Assembly (NCBI GenBank): GCA_035628135.1
Contig: DASPKM010000009.1
Span: forward strand, 186,001-250,000
Direction of reading: 5' to 3'
DNA: 64,000 nt
DNA from: DASPKM01 sp035628135
GTDB taxonomy: Bacteria > Bacteroidota > Bacteroidia > Chitinophagales > Chitinophagaceae
The notes under the pieces are model-generated. The model ran no database searches, was not told the origin of the DNA, and worked only from the letters and a program-made list of their open reading frames with translations. Below are positions 18,000 to 26,565 of this stretch, in pieces. How positions within the stretch are numbered: position 1 is the stretch's first letter; the number at the start of each line of letters is the position of its first letter. Both the position numbers and the translations under genes were made by a program.

Positions 18000-20900
18000 T
18001 TAAAAATTCACGTTGACCCCTCCTACTACCAATTCTGTCAAAGGATTGATCAGGCTGCCGCCTCGTTCCGGGTCGTAGTCGCTGACCTTTGCAAACGTGA
18101 ACAGGTTTTTGCCGGTCACATACATTCTTATGCCTCCAATGCCAAAGCGCGATGTAAATGATGAAGGAACATTGTATCCCAGTGTAATGCTGCGTATTTT
18201 CCAAAACGATCCATCGGCATAAGTAAGCGTTGATGAATAGGGCAAGGCCGCAAAGGAGCTGGTGGTGCGGGGCCGGGGAAAATCATTGCTCGGGTTTTCG
18301 GTTGTCCAATAGTTCATCACTGCTCCATTTTCACGGCCTGGCAGGTGATAGCGGGTGTAATAAGAATACTCCATGGTTTGTCCCATTCTTGCAAAAATGA
18401 ACACGTTCAGGTCAAAGGCTTTGTAGCGAAAATCGAGGTTCAGGCTTGCATTCCATTTGGGAACTAGCTGGCCGATCACCTGGCGGTCGGCGGGTGTTAT
18501 CTTTTTATCACCATTGATGTCGGCCACGCGGATATCGCCGGGGCGCTGTCCATATGTAAGCGCTTCTGTTGAATCGGCGAGTTGCCATATTCCTATTTTG
18601 CGGTAGTCGTATGATACCGTCACGGGATAACCGATGAACCATTTATTGGCAACATCGTCTACGCCATTGGCCATGGCTGTTATCTTTTCTTTGTTGGTAT
18701 AAAAAGTAACGCCGGCATTCAATCCTACATCTTTTTTATCGATGATGGCTGCGTTGAGGCCGATGTCGAGACCGGTATTGCTGGTTTCGCCAACGTTGTC
18801 GTACACGTATGATACGCCCGATGTTGGCGGCAATTGTTTAATGGTGAGCAGGTCCGAGGTGCGGGTCTTGTAAAAATCGATGGTACCGGTAATGCGGTTG
18901 TTGAGCAAGCCGATATCCAGACCGATGTTGAATGCCCTGGTCTTTTCCCATTTCAGGTTCGGATTGCCCACGGTGTCGCTGAAGGTAAGTCCCAGTGCGG
19001 GGTGCTCGCCAAATGCATTGGGGATGCGCGTCAGCGCGGATTGCGTGCGGTACGGGGCGATGGCATCGTTGCCTGTAACGCCGTAGCTGGCTCTCAGTTT
19101 CAGGTCGCTGATAGTGGAAGCAGTAGCCATGAACGCTTCATCGCTGATGCGCCATCCTACTGCCACTGCCGGAAATACATCCCATTTATTGCCTTCGCCC
19201 AATTTGGAGGAACCATCTGTCCGTACCGTTACCGAAGCCAGGTATTTCCCTTTGAAAGAATAATTGAGGCGTCCGCTGAAAGAAATTAAATTCTCCTTTT
19301 GATAACTGCTGCGTACGGTAATGCCTTCGGTTGCGTTTTGCAGGGCATAGAACAATTGCGAGGGAAGGATGAGCCTGTTGCCCTGCGCGCTCACATCTTC
19401 AAGTTTATTTTGCAGGTACGAGGTTACGCCGGTCAATGTAAAATTATGATCGTTGATCTCCTTGTTATATGTGAGGATGTTTTCCCAAGTGGTATTGATG
19501 CCCGTGGTAGTTGTATAGTTGCCCAGTGAATTGGTGCCGCGCTGCAACAAGGAATTCACGTCGAAGAAAGCGCCCTGCCTGCTGCTGGTGAACAGCAATC
19601 CCAGGTTGGAGCGCAATGAAAAGCCAGTGAAGGGCGTAAGTTCTACGTAGGCTACGCCGAATGTGCGGGAAAGATTGGTATTGTTGGTGGCGATGCCCGG
19701 TTGTTCATCTATCAACGGATTCCATCGGGCCGCGTCGTTGTTGGGGCTTTTATTCACATTGCCGAGGCTGTCGTAGGGAAGCGAGAAGGGCGCTATTTTA
19801 CTGGCTTCGTCAACGGGGCTGGTGCGCAGGCTGATGTCGTAGTAAGTAAACTGGAACTGCATGCCGGCCTTTGCAAGCCTTCCCATGTTCTGGTCAACGT
19901 TCAGCCTTGCCGAATAACGTTTCATTTCGTCCAGCTTAAAAATGCCTTTCTCACCGTAATAGCTAAGTGAAAAATATACTTTGGTTTTGTCGCTTCCGGC
20001 CGCCACGCCTACCTGGTGCTCATGCTGGTTGCCCTGGCGTACGAGCAGGTCTGTGTAATCGGTATTGACGCCATTGTTGATATTGGTAAGTTCCAGCGGG
20101 TTGAACAGCAGGTTATCGTTGGCGGGGCTGTTCCAGTTACCGCCCGGGTTGATGCCCGCCAATGTGATCCTCCTGTTTGCCTCTCGTCTTACCGCCACGT
20201 ACTCGGCGGTGTTCATGTAGCGCGGGTAAAGGTCCAGGTTAGACACGCCGTAATAAGAATTGAGGTTGATCTTGGGTCTTCCAGCGGTGCCCTTGCGCGT
20301 GGTGATGATAATGACACCGTTGGCGCCGCGGGATCCATAGATGGCCGTGGACGAGGCGTCCTTCAGCACTTCCAGCGACTGGATATCGTTGGGATTGATG
20401 TCCTGGATATTGTTGTATTGAATTCCATCTACGATAATGAGCGGGCCGTTACTGGCCTTCAAGGAGCGGTTACCCCTGATAGTTATATTGATGCCGGAAG
20501 AGGCGGAGCCGCTTACGCGGGTAATGTCTGCTCCGGGCAGCTTGCCCTGCAGGCTTTCCATTACGTTGGCCGCCGGCACCTTCCTGATCTCATCCCCTTT
20601 TACCGAAAGCACCGAACCGGTAAGGTCGCGTTTCCTTACCAATCCATAGCCTATTATCACTACGTCTTCCAGTGATTTGCCGGACGATACCAATGCAAGG
20701 TTGATATCGCCGCTGGCGGGCACTCTAATTTCCTGGTCAACATACCCGATGTAAGAGAATACCAGCGTTGCCCCATCTGTTACTTCGATCGAAAACTGTC
20801 CTTTTTCATTGGTCGTGGTGCCGCGGCTGGTGCCTTTAACGTTCACGGAAACGCCGGCAAGGGGTACGCCGTTTTCGTCCGTTATCCTGCCGGAAACCGT

Positions 20901-21278
20901 TCTGTCGGCTGGCTTATCGAACTCATCGCGTTTTATCACGATCAGCTTATGGTCCATGAATTGGTAGGTAAGTCCCGTTTTCTTCAGTACCGCGTCCAGG
21001 GCTTGTTTAATGTCGGCCTCCTCCACGGAAATGCTCACCAACTGCCGGACCGCTGTGAGCTTGTTATCGTATAAAAAACGGTAATTGGTCTCTTTTTCAA
21101 TGTGCGAAAGAATGAATGCGATCTCTTTGTTCTTGAAGCTGAAGTTGAGCTTGTCCTGCGACACGCCTTTGCCCGATACGTGCAGCGCAAAAACAAGCAG
21201 GCAAAGTGAAGTTAGTTTCATAAACAGCAGCAACTTGGAAAGCAACGGGTTTCGGGGTCCCGTTAAAACATTTTTCAT
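18000..21278 (-). CDS. SusC/RagA-type TonB-dependent transporter with N-terminal STN signalling domain (pair 1)
   Basis: A 1092-residue outer-membrane receptor. In order: signal peptide (to about residue 40), an STN domain (~45-112, FSFKNKEIAFILSHIEKETNYRFLYDN), a carboxypeptidase-regulatory-like domain (~128-205, GRITDENGVPLAGVSVNVKG), the TonB plug (~215-330, with VLKDASSTAIYGSRGANGVIIITT) and the 22-stranded barrel ending in Phe (GGVNVNF). The STN domain marks it as a transducer that contacts the FecR anti-sigma factor encoded just upstream. It probably imports a pectic oligosaccharide and senses it at the same time. The 122-bp leader holds two hairpins. Confidence 0.95.
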   Translation of the reverse strand: MKNVLTGPRNPLLSKLLLFMKLTSLCLLVFALHVSGKGVSQDKLNFSFKNKEIAFILSHIEKETNYRFLYDNKLTAVRQLVSISVEEADIKQALDAVLKKTGLTYQFMDHKLIVIKRDEFDKPADRTVSGRITDENGVPLAGVSVNVKGTSRGTTTNEKGQFSIEVTDGATLVFSYIGYVDQEIRVPASGDINLALVSSGKSLEDVVIIGYGLVRKRDLTGSVLSVKGDEIRKVPAANVMESLQGKLPGADITRVSGSASSGINITIRGNRSLKASNGPLIIVDGIQYNNIQDINPNDIQSLEVLKDASSTAIYGSRGANGVIIITTRKGTAGRPKINLNSYYGVSNLDLYPRYMNTAEYVAVRREANRRITLAGINPGGNWNSPANDNLLFNPLELTNINNGVNTDYTDLLVRQGNQHEHQVGVAAGSDKTKVYFSLSYYGEKGIFKLDEMKRYSARLNVDQNMGRLAKAGMQFQFTYYDISLRTSPVDEASKIAPFSLPYDSLGNVNKSPNNDAARWNPLIDEQPGIATNNTNLSRTFGVAYVELTPFTGFSLRSNLGLLFTSSRQGAFFDVNSLLQRGTNSLGNYTTTTGINTTWENILTYNKEINDHNFTLTGVTSYLQNKLEDVSAQGNRLILPSQLFYALQNATEGITVRSSYQKENLISFSGRLNYSFKGKYLASVTVRTDGSSKLGEGNKWDVFPAVAVGWRISDEAFMATASTISDLKLRASYGVTGNDAIAPYRTQSALTRIPNAFGEHPALGLTFSDTVGNPNLKWEKTRAFNIGLDIGLLNNRITGTIDFYKTRTSDLLTIKQLPPTSGVSYVYDNVGETSNTGLDIGLNAAIIDKKDVGLNAGVTFYTNKEKITAMANGVDDVANKWFIGYPVTVSYDYRKIGIWQLADSTEALTYGQRPGDIRVADINGDKKITPADRQVIGQLVPKWNASLNLDFRYKAFDLNVFIFARMGQTMEYSYYTRYHLPGRENGAVMNYWTTENPSNDFPRPRTTSSFAALPYSSTLTYADGSFWKIRSITLGYNVPSSFTSRFGIGGIRMYVTGKNLFTFAKVSDYDPERGGSLINPLTELVVGGVNVNF

Positions 21279-21306
21279 ACTTTAGTATGGTTATAGGTTT
21301 TAGATA

Positions 21307-21323
21307 ATCACCTTATGGGTGAT
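21307..21323. promoter_or_regulatory. Small hairpin in the susC1 leader
   Basis: An inverted repeat ATCACC/GGTGAT separated by five bases, about 30 bp upstream of the susC1 ATG. It could be RNA structure in the leader or half of a protein site. It is short enough to be chance. Confidence 0.3.
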
Positions 21324-21348
21324 GATTCGTCAGCAGCCTGTAACTTCC

Positions 21349-21380
21349 CGGAGAATGCGCCAACATTCTCCGTTTTTTTT
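21349..21380 (+). terminator. Intrinsic terminator pointing away from susC1 (plus strand)
   Basis: A 9-bp perfect stem CGGAGAATG/CATTCTCCG with a 6-base loop is followed by eight T on the plus strand. On the minus strand, the direction of fecR and susC1, no U-run follows. No plus-strand gene ends here, so it would end an antisense transcript starting within or near the susC1 5' end, or protect fecR from antisense transcription. Confidence 0.6.
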
Positions 21381-21400
21381 GGAGTTAGTCGGGATGCGGT

Positions 21401-22486
21401 TTAATATGATCTGACCGATATTTCATTGTCGTTGATTGTAAATTGAAATGGCACGGCGGCCTGCAGGGCTTTGAATGCCTGGTCTACCGTTTCGTTTTCG
21501 AGGGAACCGTTGAACGTAAGTTGTTTTACCCGCTCATCTTCGAAGCGTATGTTGATATTATACCACCTTTCCATTTTTTTTGCCAGCTCTTCGAAAGTAT
21601 CGCCACGGAATTCGAGGCGGTCGTAGATCCAGGCCGTTTCTGCGCGGACCTTTTCATCGATGTTTTTGTCGAGGTTCACGATCTGTGGTACGGTTGGCCG
21701 CGCAGGACGTTGGTTGCCGGCTGCATCGGCATTGGCGGTATTATCATTCTTTGGATCTTTTGCCACGGGCAGCACGAATTTCTGGTGCGGCTTCAGGTAC
21801 ACCGGTTGTGCCTGCCCGTTATCGCTTCGCGTAATGCTTACGAGGCCTCGTATGAGCGTTGTTTCAATCGTTTTATCGTTGGGATAGGATTTGACATTGA
21901 AGGCAGTGCCCAGTACGTTGATGTCAATTTCCCGTGCGTGCACTATAAACGGGCGGCCGTTGCGTTTCACCACTTCAAAAAATGCTTCGCCTTCCAGTGT
22001 TACTTCGCGGTCGGCGCCTGTAAGTCCGGGCTTGTACGAGATTTTGGAGCCTGCATTCAGCCAAACGGTAGAGCCGTCCGGCAGGATGGTACGGGTGCGG
22101 CTGCCTTTTTGCGCCATCACTTCATGCAATACGGGAGTGGCGGTGGTTTTGGTCGATAGCCAAATGACGGTGCCTGCGGTTATGATAAGCAGCGCGGCAA
22201 CAGCCACTTTGACAAACATGCTTTTGAATATGCCCCGTTTTTGCTGTGGCATGGTGACAGCTTCCTCTACAGAGGAACGCTGCAGTATGTGCTCGATCTT
22301 GCCGGGTTCAACGGAATGATCGGCCTGTGCATGCTGGCTTTCCCACCATCTTTTCAATATGTCGAATTGCTGTTGCAGGGCGGGTTGCTCCTGCAACAAT
22401 TGCATCAGCTCTTCGTTTTCGGCGGCGCTTGCTTCGCCGCTGAGGTTCCTCGACATCAGGAACCAGATATGTTCCGGCATTTCCAT
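21401..22486 (-). CDS. FecR-family anti-sigma factor
   Basis: A 361-residue single-span inner-membrane protein. The N-terminal cytoplasmic part (~1-90) holds the sigma-binding region (LSGEASAAENEELMQLLQEQP), followed by one membrane helix (VAVAALLIITAGTVIWL, about residues 92-108). Then comes the periplasmic FecR domain (GSRTRTILPDGSTVWLNAGSKISY, GEAFFEV, INVLGTAFNVKSY) and a C-terminal DUF4974-type domain (FEELAKKMERWYNINIRF ... FNGSLENETVDQAFKAL). It would hold the neighbouring ECF sigma factor inactive until SusC1 signals substrate. It sits between the sigma gene (98 bp upstream) and susC1. Confidence 0.94.
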   Translation of the reverse strand: MEMPEHIWFLMSRNLSGEASAAENEELMQLLQEQPALQQQFDILKRWWESQHAQADHSVEPGKIEHILQRSSVEEAVTMPQQKRGIFKSMFVKVAVAALLIITAGTVIWLSTKTTATPVLHEVMAQKGSRTRTILPDGSTVWLNAGSKISYKPGLTGADREVTLEGEAFFEVVKRNGRPFIVHAREIDINVLGTAFNVKSYPNDKTIETTLIRGLVSITRSDNGQAQPVYLKPHQKFVLPVAKDPKNDNTANADAAGNQRPARPTVPQIVNLDKNIDEKVRAETAWIYDRLEFRGDTFEELAKKMERWYNINIRFEDERVKQLTFNGSLENETVDQAFKALQAAVPFQFTINDNEISVRSY

Positions 22487-22584
22487 GTATTGGTATGGAC
22501 AGCAGTTTTGAAACGATCTACTAAGTGGAAGGAAAATATTTTTTCAGGCGATGAGGATCGTTAAGCACACAGTTAACGCAAGCG

Positions 22585-23169
22585 TTACCGGGCCGTATGT
22601 TTTGGATTGGCAGCAGGCAGATGGCCGCTGAGATGCAGTGCGGTGCAGATCTTCTTAACGGCAATGGCCATTTGCACATCGATGGTGTTGACCGAAATAT
22701 TGAGAATGTCGGCCACTTCCTTATAGCTAAGGCCGTCCTGGCGTACCAGCTTAAAGATCATTTTGCAGCGGGCAGGCAGCGCGTCAACTGCCTGCTGCAT
22801 CCGCTGCATCATTTCCGATGTAATGAGAAGGGTGTAGGGGTCGCAGGCTTGTTGCCCGATGTCTATTTCCAAATGGTCGAACGGAATGCTCACCAATTCC
22901 CTTGCTTTGTGCGCTATGGCGTTCAGTGAGCGGTTCTTTACGGCTACGTACAGGTAAACGTTGAGGTTAGCGATGGTGCGGATCTCTTCTCTCCTGCTCC
23001 ACAATTTTACAAAAGTGTCTTCTACGATCTCTTCAGCCAGTGCCGCCGAGCGTGTAAGCAAGGTGGCGAAGTGGAGCAATCGTTTGCTGAACAACTGGTA
23101 AAGGCTTGCAAGCGCTTTTTCGTCTCCTTCAGCAATCAATGATTGTATGTGCTGCAGGTCGGCAGTCAT
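22585..23169 (-). CDS. ECF-family RNA polymerase sigma-70 factor
   Basis: A 194-residue ECF sigma factor of the Bacteroidota SusC/FecR type. Region 2 is seen as ALASLYQLFSKRLLHFATLLTRSAALAEEIVEDTFVKLWSRREEI, and region 4 as ALPARCKMIFKLVRQDGLSYKEVADILNISVNTIDVQMAIAVKKI. It would direct transcription of susC1/susD1 on release by FecR. The order sigma, fecR, susC, susD is the standard one. No anti-sigma other than the adjacent FecR is visible. Confidence 0.94.
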   Translation of the reverse strand: MTADLQHIQSLIAEGDEKALASLYQLFSKRLLHFATLLTRSAALAEEIVEDTFVKLWSRREEIRTIANLNVYLYVAVKNRSLNAIAHKARELVSIPFDHLEIDIGQQACDPYTLLITSEMMQRMQQAVDALPARCKMIFKLVRQDGLSYKEVADILNISVNTIDVQMAIAVKKICTALHLSGHLPAANPKHTAR

Positions 23170-23260
23170 TCACATGGCAGCTTAGTTTCCGTTACAATGG
23201 TAATCAGATAACTTAGAAAAAACATTTTTTTTTACGCAAACGATGCCGGAAGTGTTGACA

Positions 23261-24304
23261 TTATAGTGCCACCGCCTTCTTTAACCTTCTGCTTTCAAAC
23301 GCTTTTTCAATAACGTACACTACTTCTTTTCCATCTGCTGCGGTTACAGGTACAGGTTGGTCATGCCGAATGGCCTGGTAAATGCCTTCGTAGTAATCTC
23401 CATAATCCCCGCGGAGCGAGGGAACGTGCTCTTTGACAAGCTTGCCGTCTTTTTCAGTGTGCAGGAATCCTTTTTCGTGATCGGGTTCCTTGCCCCAATC
23501 TGCGGTTCCCGGCGTTTTGCCGGCTTGCAGCATGGTTTCCTGCACGTCGGTACGCGCTTTTATGAACGATCCCATTGAACCGTGGAATACATAGCCGGGC
23601 AATGCTTCGCGCACCTGGTAGCTGGACCTCAGGCGTACGCGTTTGGTTGGATAATACAACAGCAGCTCAAAGTAATCGTCTACTTTCGAAATGGGACGCA
23701 TGACCGCGATATCGGCAAACAACTCGCTGGGTTTGCCGAATAGTTGCAGGGCCTGGTCTATAAGGTGTGAGCCGAGGTCGTACAGCGAACCGGTACCGGG
23801 GCCGGGAATTTCTTTATGTTGTTTGGGACTAAGCTCTTGTTTATACCGGTCGAAATGTATTTCTGCTTCTACGAGCTCGCCCAGCCATCCTTCGTCTATA
23901 ATTTTTTTTACGGTCCTGAAATCGCTGTCGTAGCGACGGTTATGATAAACAGATAATACTTTCTGTTGTCGTGCGGCCAGCGCGATCAGCTCCTCGGCCT
24001 CAGCGGTGTTAACGGTAAAGGGTTTTTCAACTATTACGTGCTTTCCTGCCTCGAGCGATTTTTTCGCATACTCGTAATGTGTATAGTTGGGCGTATTTAC
24101 TACCACCAACTCTACTTCCGTATCCGCTAACAAGCCTTCCAGCGTGCGATGGGTAATGACGCCTGGATATTTCTGCGCTGCAAGATCTTTATTGCGTTCC
24201 CAAACCGAATGAAAGACAAAGCCGGGATGCACGGTGATGAAGGGAGCATGGAATACCCAGCCCGACATGCCGAAGGAGCAGATTGCTGTTTTAATGGGAG
24301 TCAT
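23261..24304 (-). CDS. Gfo/Idh/MocA family oxidoreductase
   Basis: A 347-residue NAD(P)-dependent sugar oxidoreductase. The N-terminal Rossmann part has TAICSFGMSGWVFHAPF and the dinucleotide-fold motif EKPFTVN with its conserved Lys; the C-terminal alpha/beta domain starts near residue 125 (YHNRRYDSDFRTVKKII). The family oxidises or epimerises sugars and uronates; the substrate is unknown. It is the last gene after the acetylesterase, separated from it by an 8-nt-period inverted array, so it may belong to the susC2 operon or be partly separated from it. Confidence 0.88.
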   Translation of the reverse strand: MTPIKTAICSFGMSGWVFHAPFITVHPGFVFHSVWERNKDLAAQKYPGVITHRTLEGLLADTEVELVVVNTPNYTHYEYAKKSLEAGKHVIVEKPFTVNTAEAEELIALAARQQKVLSVYHNRRYDSDFRTVKKIIDEGWLGELVEAEIHFDRYKQELSPKQHKEIPGPGTGSLYDLGSHLIDQALQLFGKPSELFADIAVMRPISKVDDYFELLLYYPTKRVRLRSSYQVREALPGYVFHGSMGSFIKARTDVQETMLQAGKTPGTADWGKEPDHEKGFLHTEKDGKLVKEHVPSLRGDYGDYYEGIYQAIRHDQPVPVTAADGKEVVYVIEKAFESRRLKKAVAL

Positions 24305-24310
24305 AAGAAG

Positions 24311-24382
24311 TCATTGGGTCATTTGGTCATTGAGTCATTAAGTAATTACGCCAATGACCTATTGACCTAATGACCTATTGAC
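24311..24382. repeat. 8-nt-period array in two inverted halves
   Basis: Five consecutive 8-mers of the type TCATTNNG (24311-24350) are followed directly by four 8-mers of the inverse type CTANTGAC (24351-24382). The two halves can pair as an imperfect hairpin of about 30 bp. The right half contains the stop codon and last residues of the acetylesterase gene. A similar element is at 31752-31830. Confidence 0.75.
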
Positions 24383-25114
24383 TACTCTCTGTGCCAGCTC
24401 CAAATGTAAGGCTCTTATCTCTGCCAAAACCAATTGGGCGATTTTTCGTGCGCCGAGCTCACTAAAGTGTGTATTATCATTCTTCCCTTCGGGATAATTA
24501 GGATGCTCGCCGGGTTGGAGTTGAAGAAAAAGCAATTTAGATGTTTCCGGCCCGAATTGCTGCAACAGCTCCTGGCTTTTTTTATCGAGGTCGATGAGCG
24601 GAACGTTCAATTCTTTTGCAAGCGCCCGAACGGCATCGGAATACACCGGATGTGTTTCCATTATTTTTCCGGTGGAGTCGAAGCGGCGTCGTGTAACCGG
24701 TGTAAGGAGGATGGGATTCCCTTTTTTATGTTTTGTTTCGGTTACAAACCTGCTGAGATTAGCCTTGTATTCTTCGGGTGTGGTGTACCGTTCTACTTTT
24801 TCTTTTGCTTCATCGTTGTGCCCGAACTGGATAAACACGTAATCGCCTTCCCGCACATTGTTTATTACGCGTTCCCACAGTTTTTCTGAAATGAAGGTCT
24901 TGGTGCTGCGGCCGTTTTTAGCGTGGTTTTCTATGATAACCGTTGAATCGAAGAAGTGCACGAACGGCATGCCCCAGCCTGTTTCGGGATATGCTTTTTG
25001 CTCTTTGATGGACATGGTAGAATCACCAATGAGCCAGACTCGTATTTTCTTTTTATCCGTGTTGGTAAAGGATAGCAGGAAAAGCGTGGTTAACATGCAG
25101 CAGAAGCGGCGCAT
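24359..25114 (-). CDS. SGNH-hydrolase, rhamnogalacturonan acetylesterase (CE12-like)
   Basis: A 251-residue secreted esterase with a short signal peptide (MLTTLFLLSF). SGNH blocks are complete: GDST (Gly30, Asp31, Ser32 nucleophile), the NHAKNGRSTKTF Gly block, FGHND, and DNTHF with Asp213 and His216. This matches family CE12, which deacetylates the galacturonic acid of rhamnogalacturonan. The C-terminal tail RVVNRSLGQ is encoded inside the 8-nt-period array, so its exact end may be recent. It lies 17 bp after the pectate lyase gene. Confidence 0.92.
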   Translation of the reverse strand: MRRFCCMLTTLFLLSFTNTDKKKIRVWLIGDSTMSIKEQKAYPETGWGMPFVHFFDSTVIIENHAKNGRSTKTFISEKLWERVINNVREGDYVFIQFGHNDEAKEKVERYTTPEEYKANLSRFVTETKHKKGNPILLTPVTRRRFDSTGKIMETHPVYSDAVRALAKELNVPLIDLDKKSQELLQQFGPETSKLLFLQLQPGEHPNYPEGKNDNTHFSELGARKIAQLVLAEIRALHLELAQRVVNRSLGQ

Positions 25115-25131
25115 GGCGGTGGAGGTTGAAG

Positions 25132-26565
25132 TTAAAAAAGTTTTACGCGGCCGTTGATATACATTTCAATGTTGGTATAGTGCTTATGAAGGGTGTTGGC
25201 GCTGGCGTCTGAGGCGTTGTTTGGATTTAATTTGTGTTGGCGTTCCCAATCGTCGGGCATGCCGTCCTGGTCTGTATCCAGGGGTGCCGGCAAGGATTTC
25301 AGGGTGGGCCAGGCCTTTATGGTCAGTTCATAAGGAGTGCCATGCGGATAGCCGCCCTGAACGTCTATCAGGTGGCCGGTGCGGTTCTTTACGTCGTTGA
25401 CAATGCGCTGGTCCAGGCTGTCCCTGACGGGTGAAGTGGCCCCTGCATGCATCAGCACAACCGAGTATGCCTGGGTGGCGCTGTGCGTGTACACGGGTTC
25501 GGTTGGGAACGGCGCGGGCAGCTTCGCTGCCCGCGCATCATCGACAGTGCCTTCATTCATGGTCACACCCCTCCAATTATCACTTGTAACATCAGCATCA
25601 CCATCCACATAATTTCCATCAATATAAAATTTTCCAAAAGGAATATCGGGCGAACGCTTGAAAGGATTGGCCACGCGGTTCCTGATCTTGTTATTGGTAG
25701 AAGGGCCCCATTTGTAATAATTGTTCACAATATTGTACGTGCCACCCTCTCCCGCATATACATTATTGGTGCCCCAATTATAGATCACATTATTGCGGAA
25801 ATCACAGTTCTCCACTTTCGCATTGCGAATGCCATCGAACCTGGGCGTCCTGCTGTTGCAGTGCGCAAACAAATTATGGTGGAAAGAAGCATGCTGGCCG
25901 CCCCAGATGCCCCCATAGCCATGGCGCTCATAATCTTTATCGCCCTTCTCGAAATGATAGGAATAATTCAGTGGTTCTGAAATGATGTTCCATTGCAATG
26001 TAACGCTGTCTCCCGCATAAATGCTGCACACCTCGTCTGTGCTCCAGCTCATGCTGCAATGGTCTACGATAATTCGATTTCTTTTGACGCCGCCAAATGC
26101 ATCGTCGCTGCCGCTGCCGTTTACCTTGCCCTTGTCCTGGTATCTATCGCCCATGCGGAACCGCATATAGCGGACGATGATATTGTCGCCACCAAGTGTT
26201 ACAGGGTAATCGGCAATGCAAATGCCATCACCCGGCGCGGTTTGCCCCGCAATGGTAGCATCACCGCGAATGGAAATACTTTTGGTAAGATGAATAGTGC
26301 CAGACACACTGAATACAATGACCCTTGGCCCTTTTGCTTCAGCCGCCGCACGAAAGCTGCCAGGGCCATCGTTGTCAAGATTGGAAACGATCATCACCCT
26401 GCCGCCCCTTCCGCCGGTGACATGCCTGCCAAAACCCTCCGCGCCGGGAAATGCCAGGTTCTCTTTAATGGAACCAGTCATTATTACCGGGGGCTGCGCG
26501 CATGATAAAAGGCAAAGCGCCAAAAAACAAATCAATAAAAGCACCTGGTTTTTCCTAATATCCAT
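25132..26565 (-). CDS. Pectate lyase, family PL1-like, lipoprotein
   Basis: A 477-residue surface or periplasmic lipoprotein; lipobox LLSC gives Cys22. It begins GAEGFGRHVTGGRGG after the signal, the hallmark of Bacteroidota PL1-type lyases, and continues as a beta-helix (GTIHLTKSISIRGDATIAGQTAPGDGI, DHCSMSWSTDEV, HGYGGIWGGQHASFHHNLFAHCNSRTPR). Arg in the last segment is the likely beta-elimination base. A C-terminal DTDQDGMPDDWE motif is a calcium-binding type-3-like repeat. It cleaves homogalacturonan to unsaturated oligomers. The start at 26565 overlaps the end of susD2 by 11 bp; an earlier in-frame start at 26652 lacks a signal. Confidence 0.93.
   Translation of the reverse strand: MDIRKNQVLLLICFLALCLLSCAQPPVIMTGSIKENLAFPGAEGFGRHVTGGRGGRVMIVSNLDNDGPGSFRAAAEAKGPRVIVFSVSGTIHLTKSISIRGDATIAGQTAPGDGICIADYPVTLGGDNIIVRYMRFRMGDRYQDKGKVNGSGSDDAFGGVKRNRIIVDHCSMSWSTDEVCSIYAGDSVTLQWNIISEPLNYSYHFEKGDKDYERHGYGGIWGGQHASFHHNLFAHCNSRTPRFDGIRNAKVENCDFRNNVIYNWGTNNVYAGEGGTYNIVNNYYKWGPSTNNKIRNRVANPFKRSPDIPFGKFYIDGNYVDGDADVTSDNWRGVTMNEGTVDDARAAKLPAPFPTEPVYTHSATQAYSVVLMHAGATSPVRDSLDQRIVNDVKNRTGHLIDVQGGYPHGTPYELTIKAWPTLKSLPAPLDTDQDGMPDDWERQHKLNPNNASDASANTLHKHYTNIEMYINGRVKLF

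Noticed and set aside
24311..24382. CRISPR-like array
   Set aside because: Unit is 8 bases with no spacers and flips orientation; not CRISPR.
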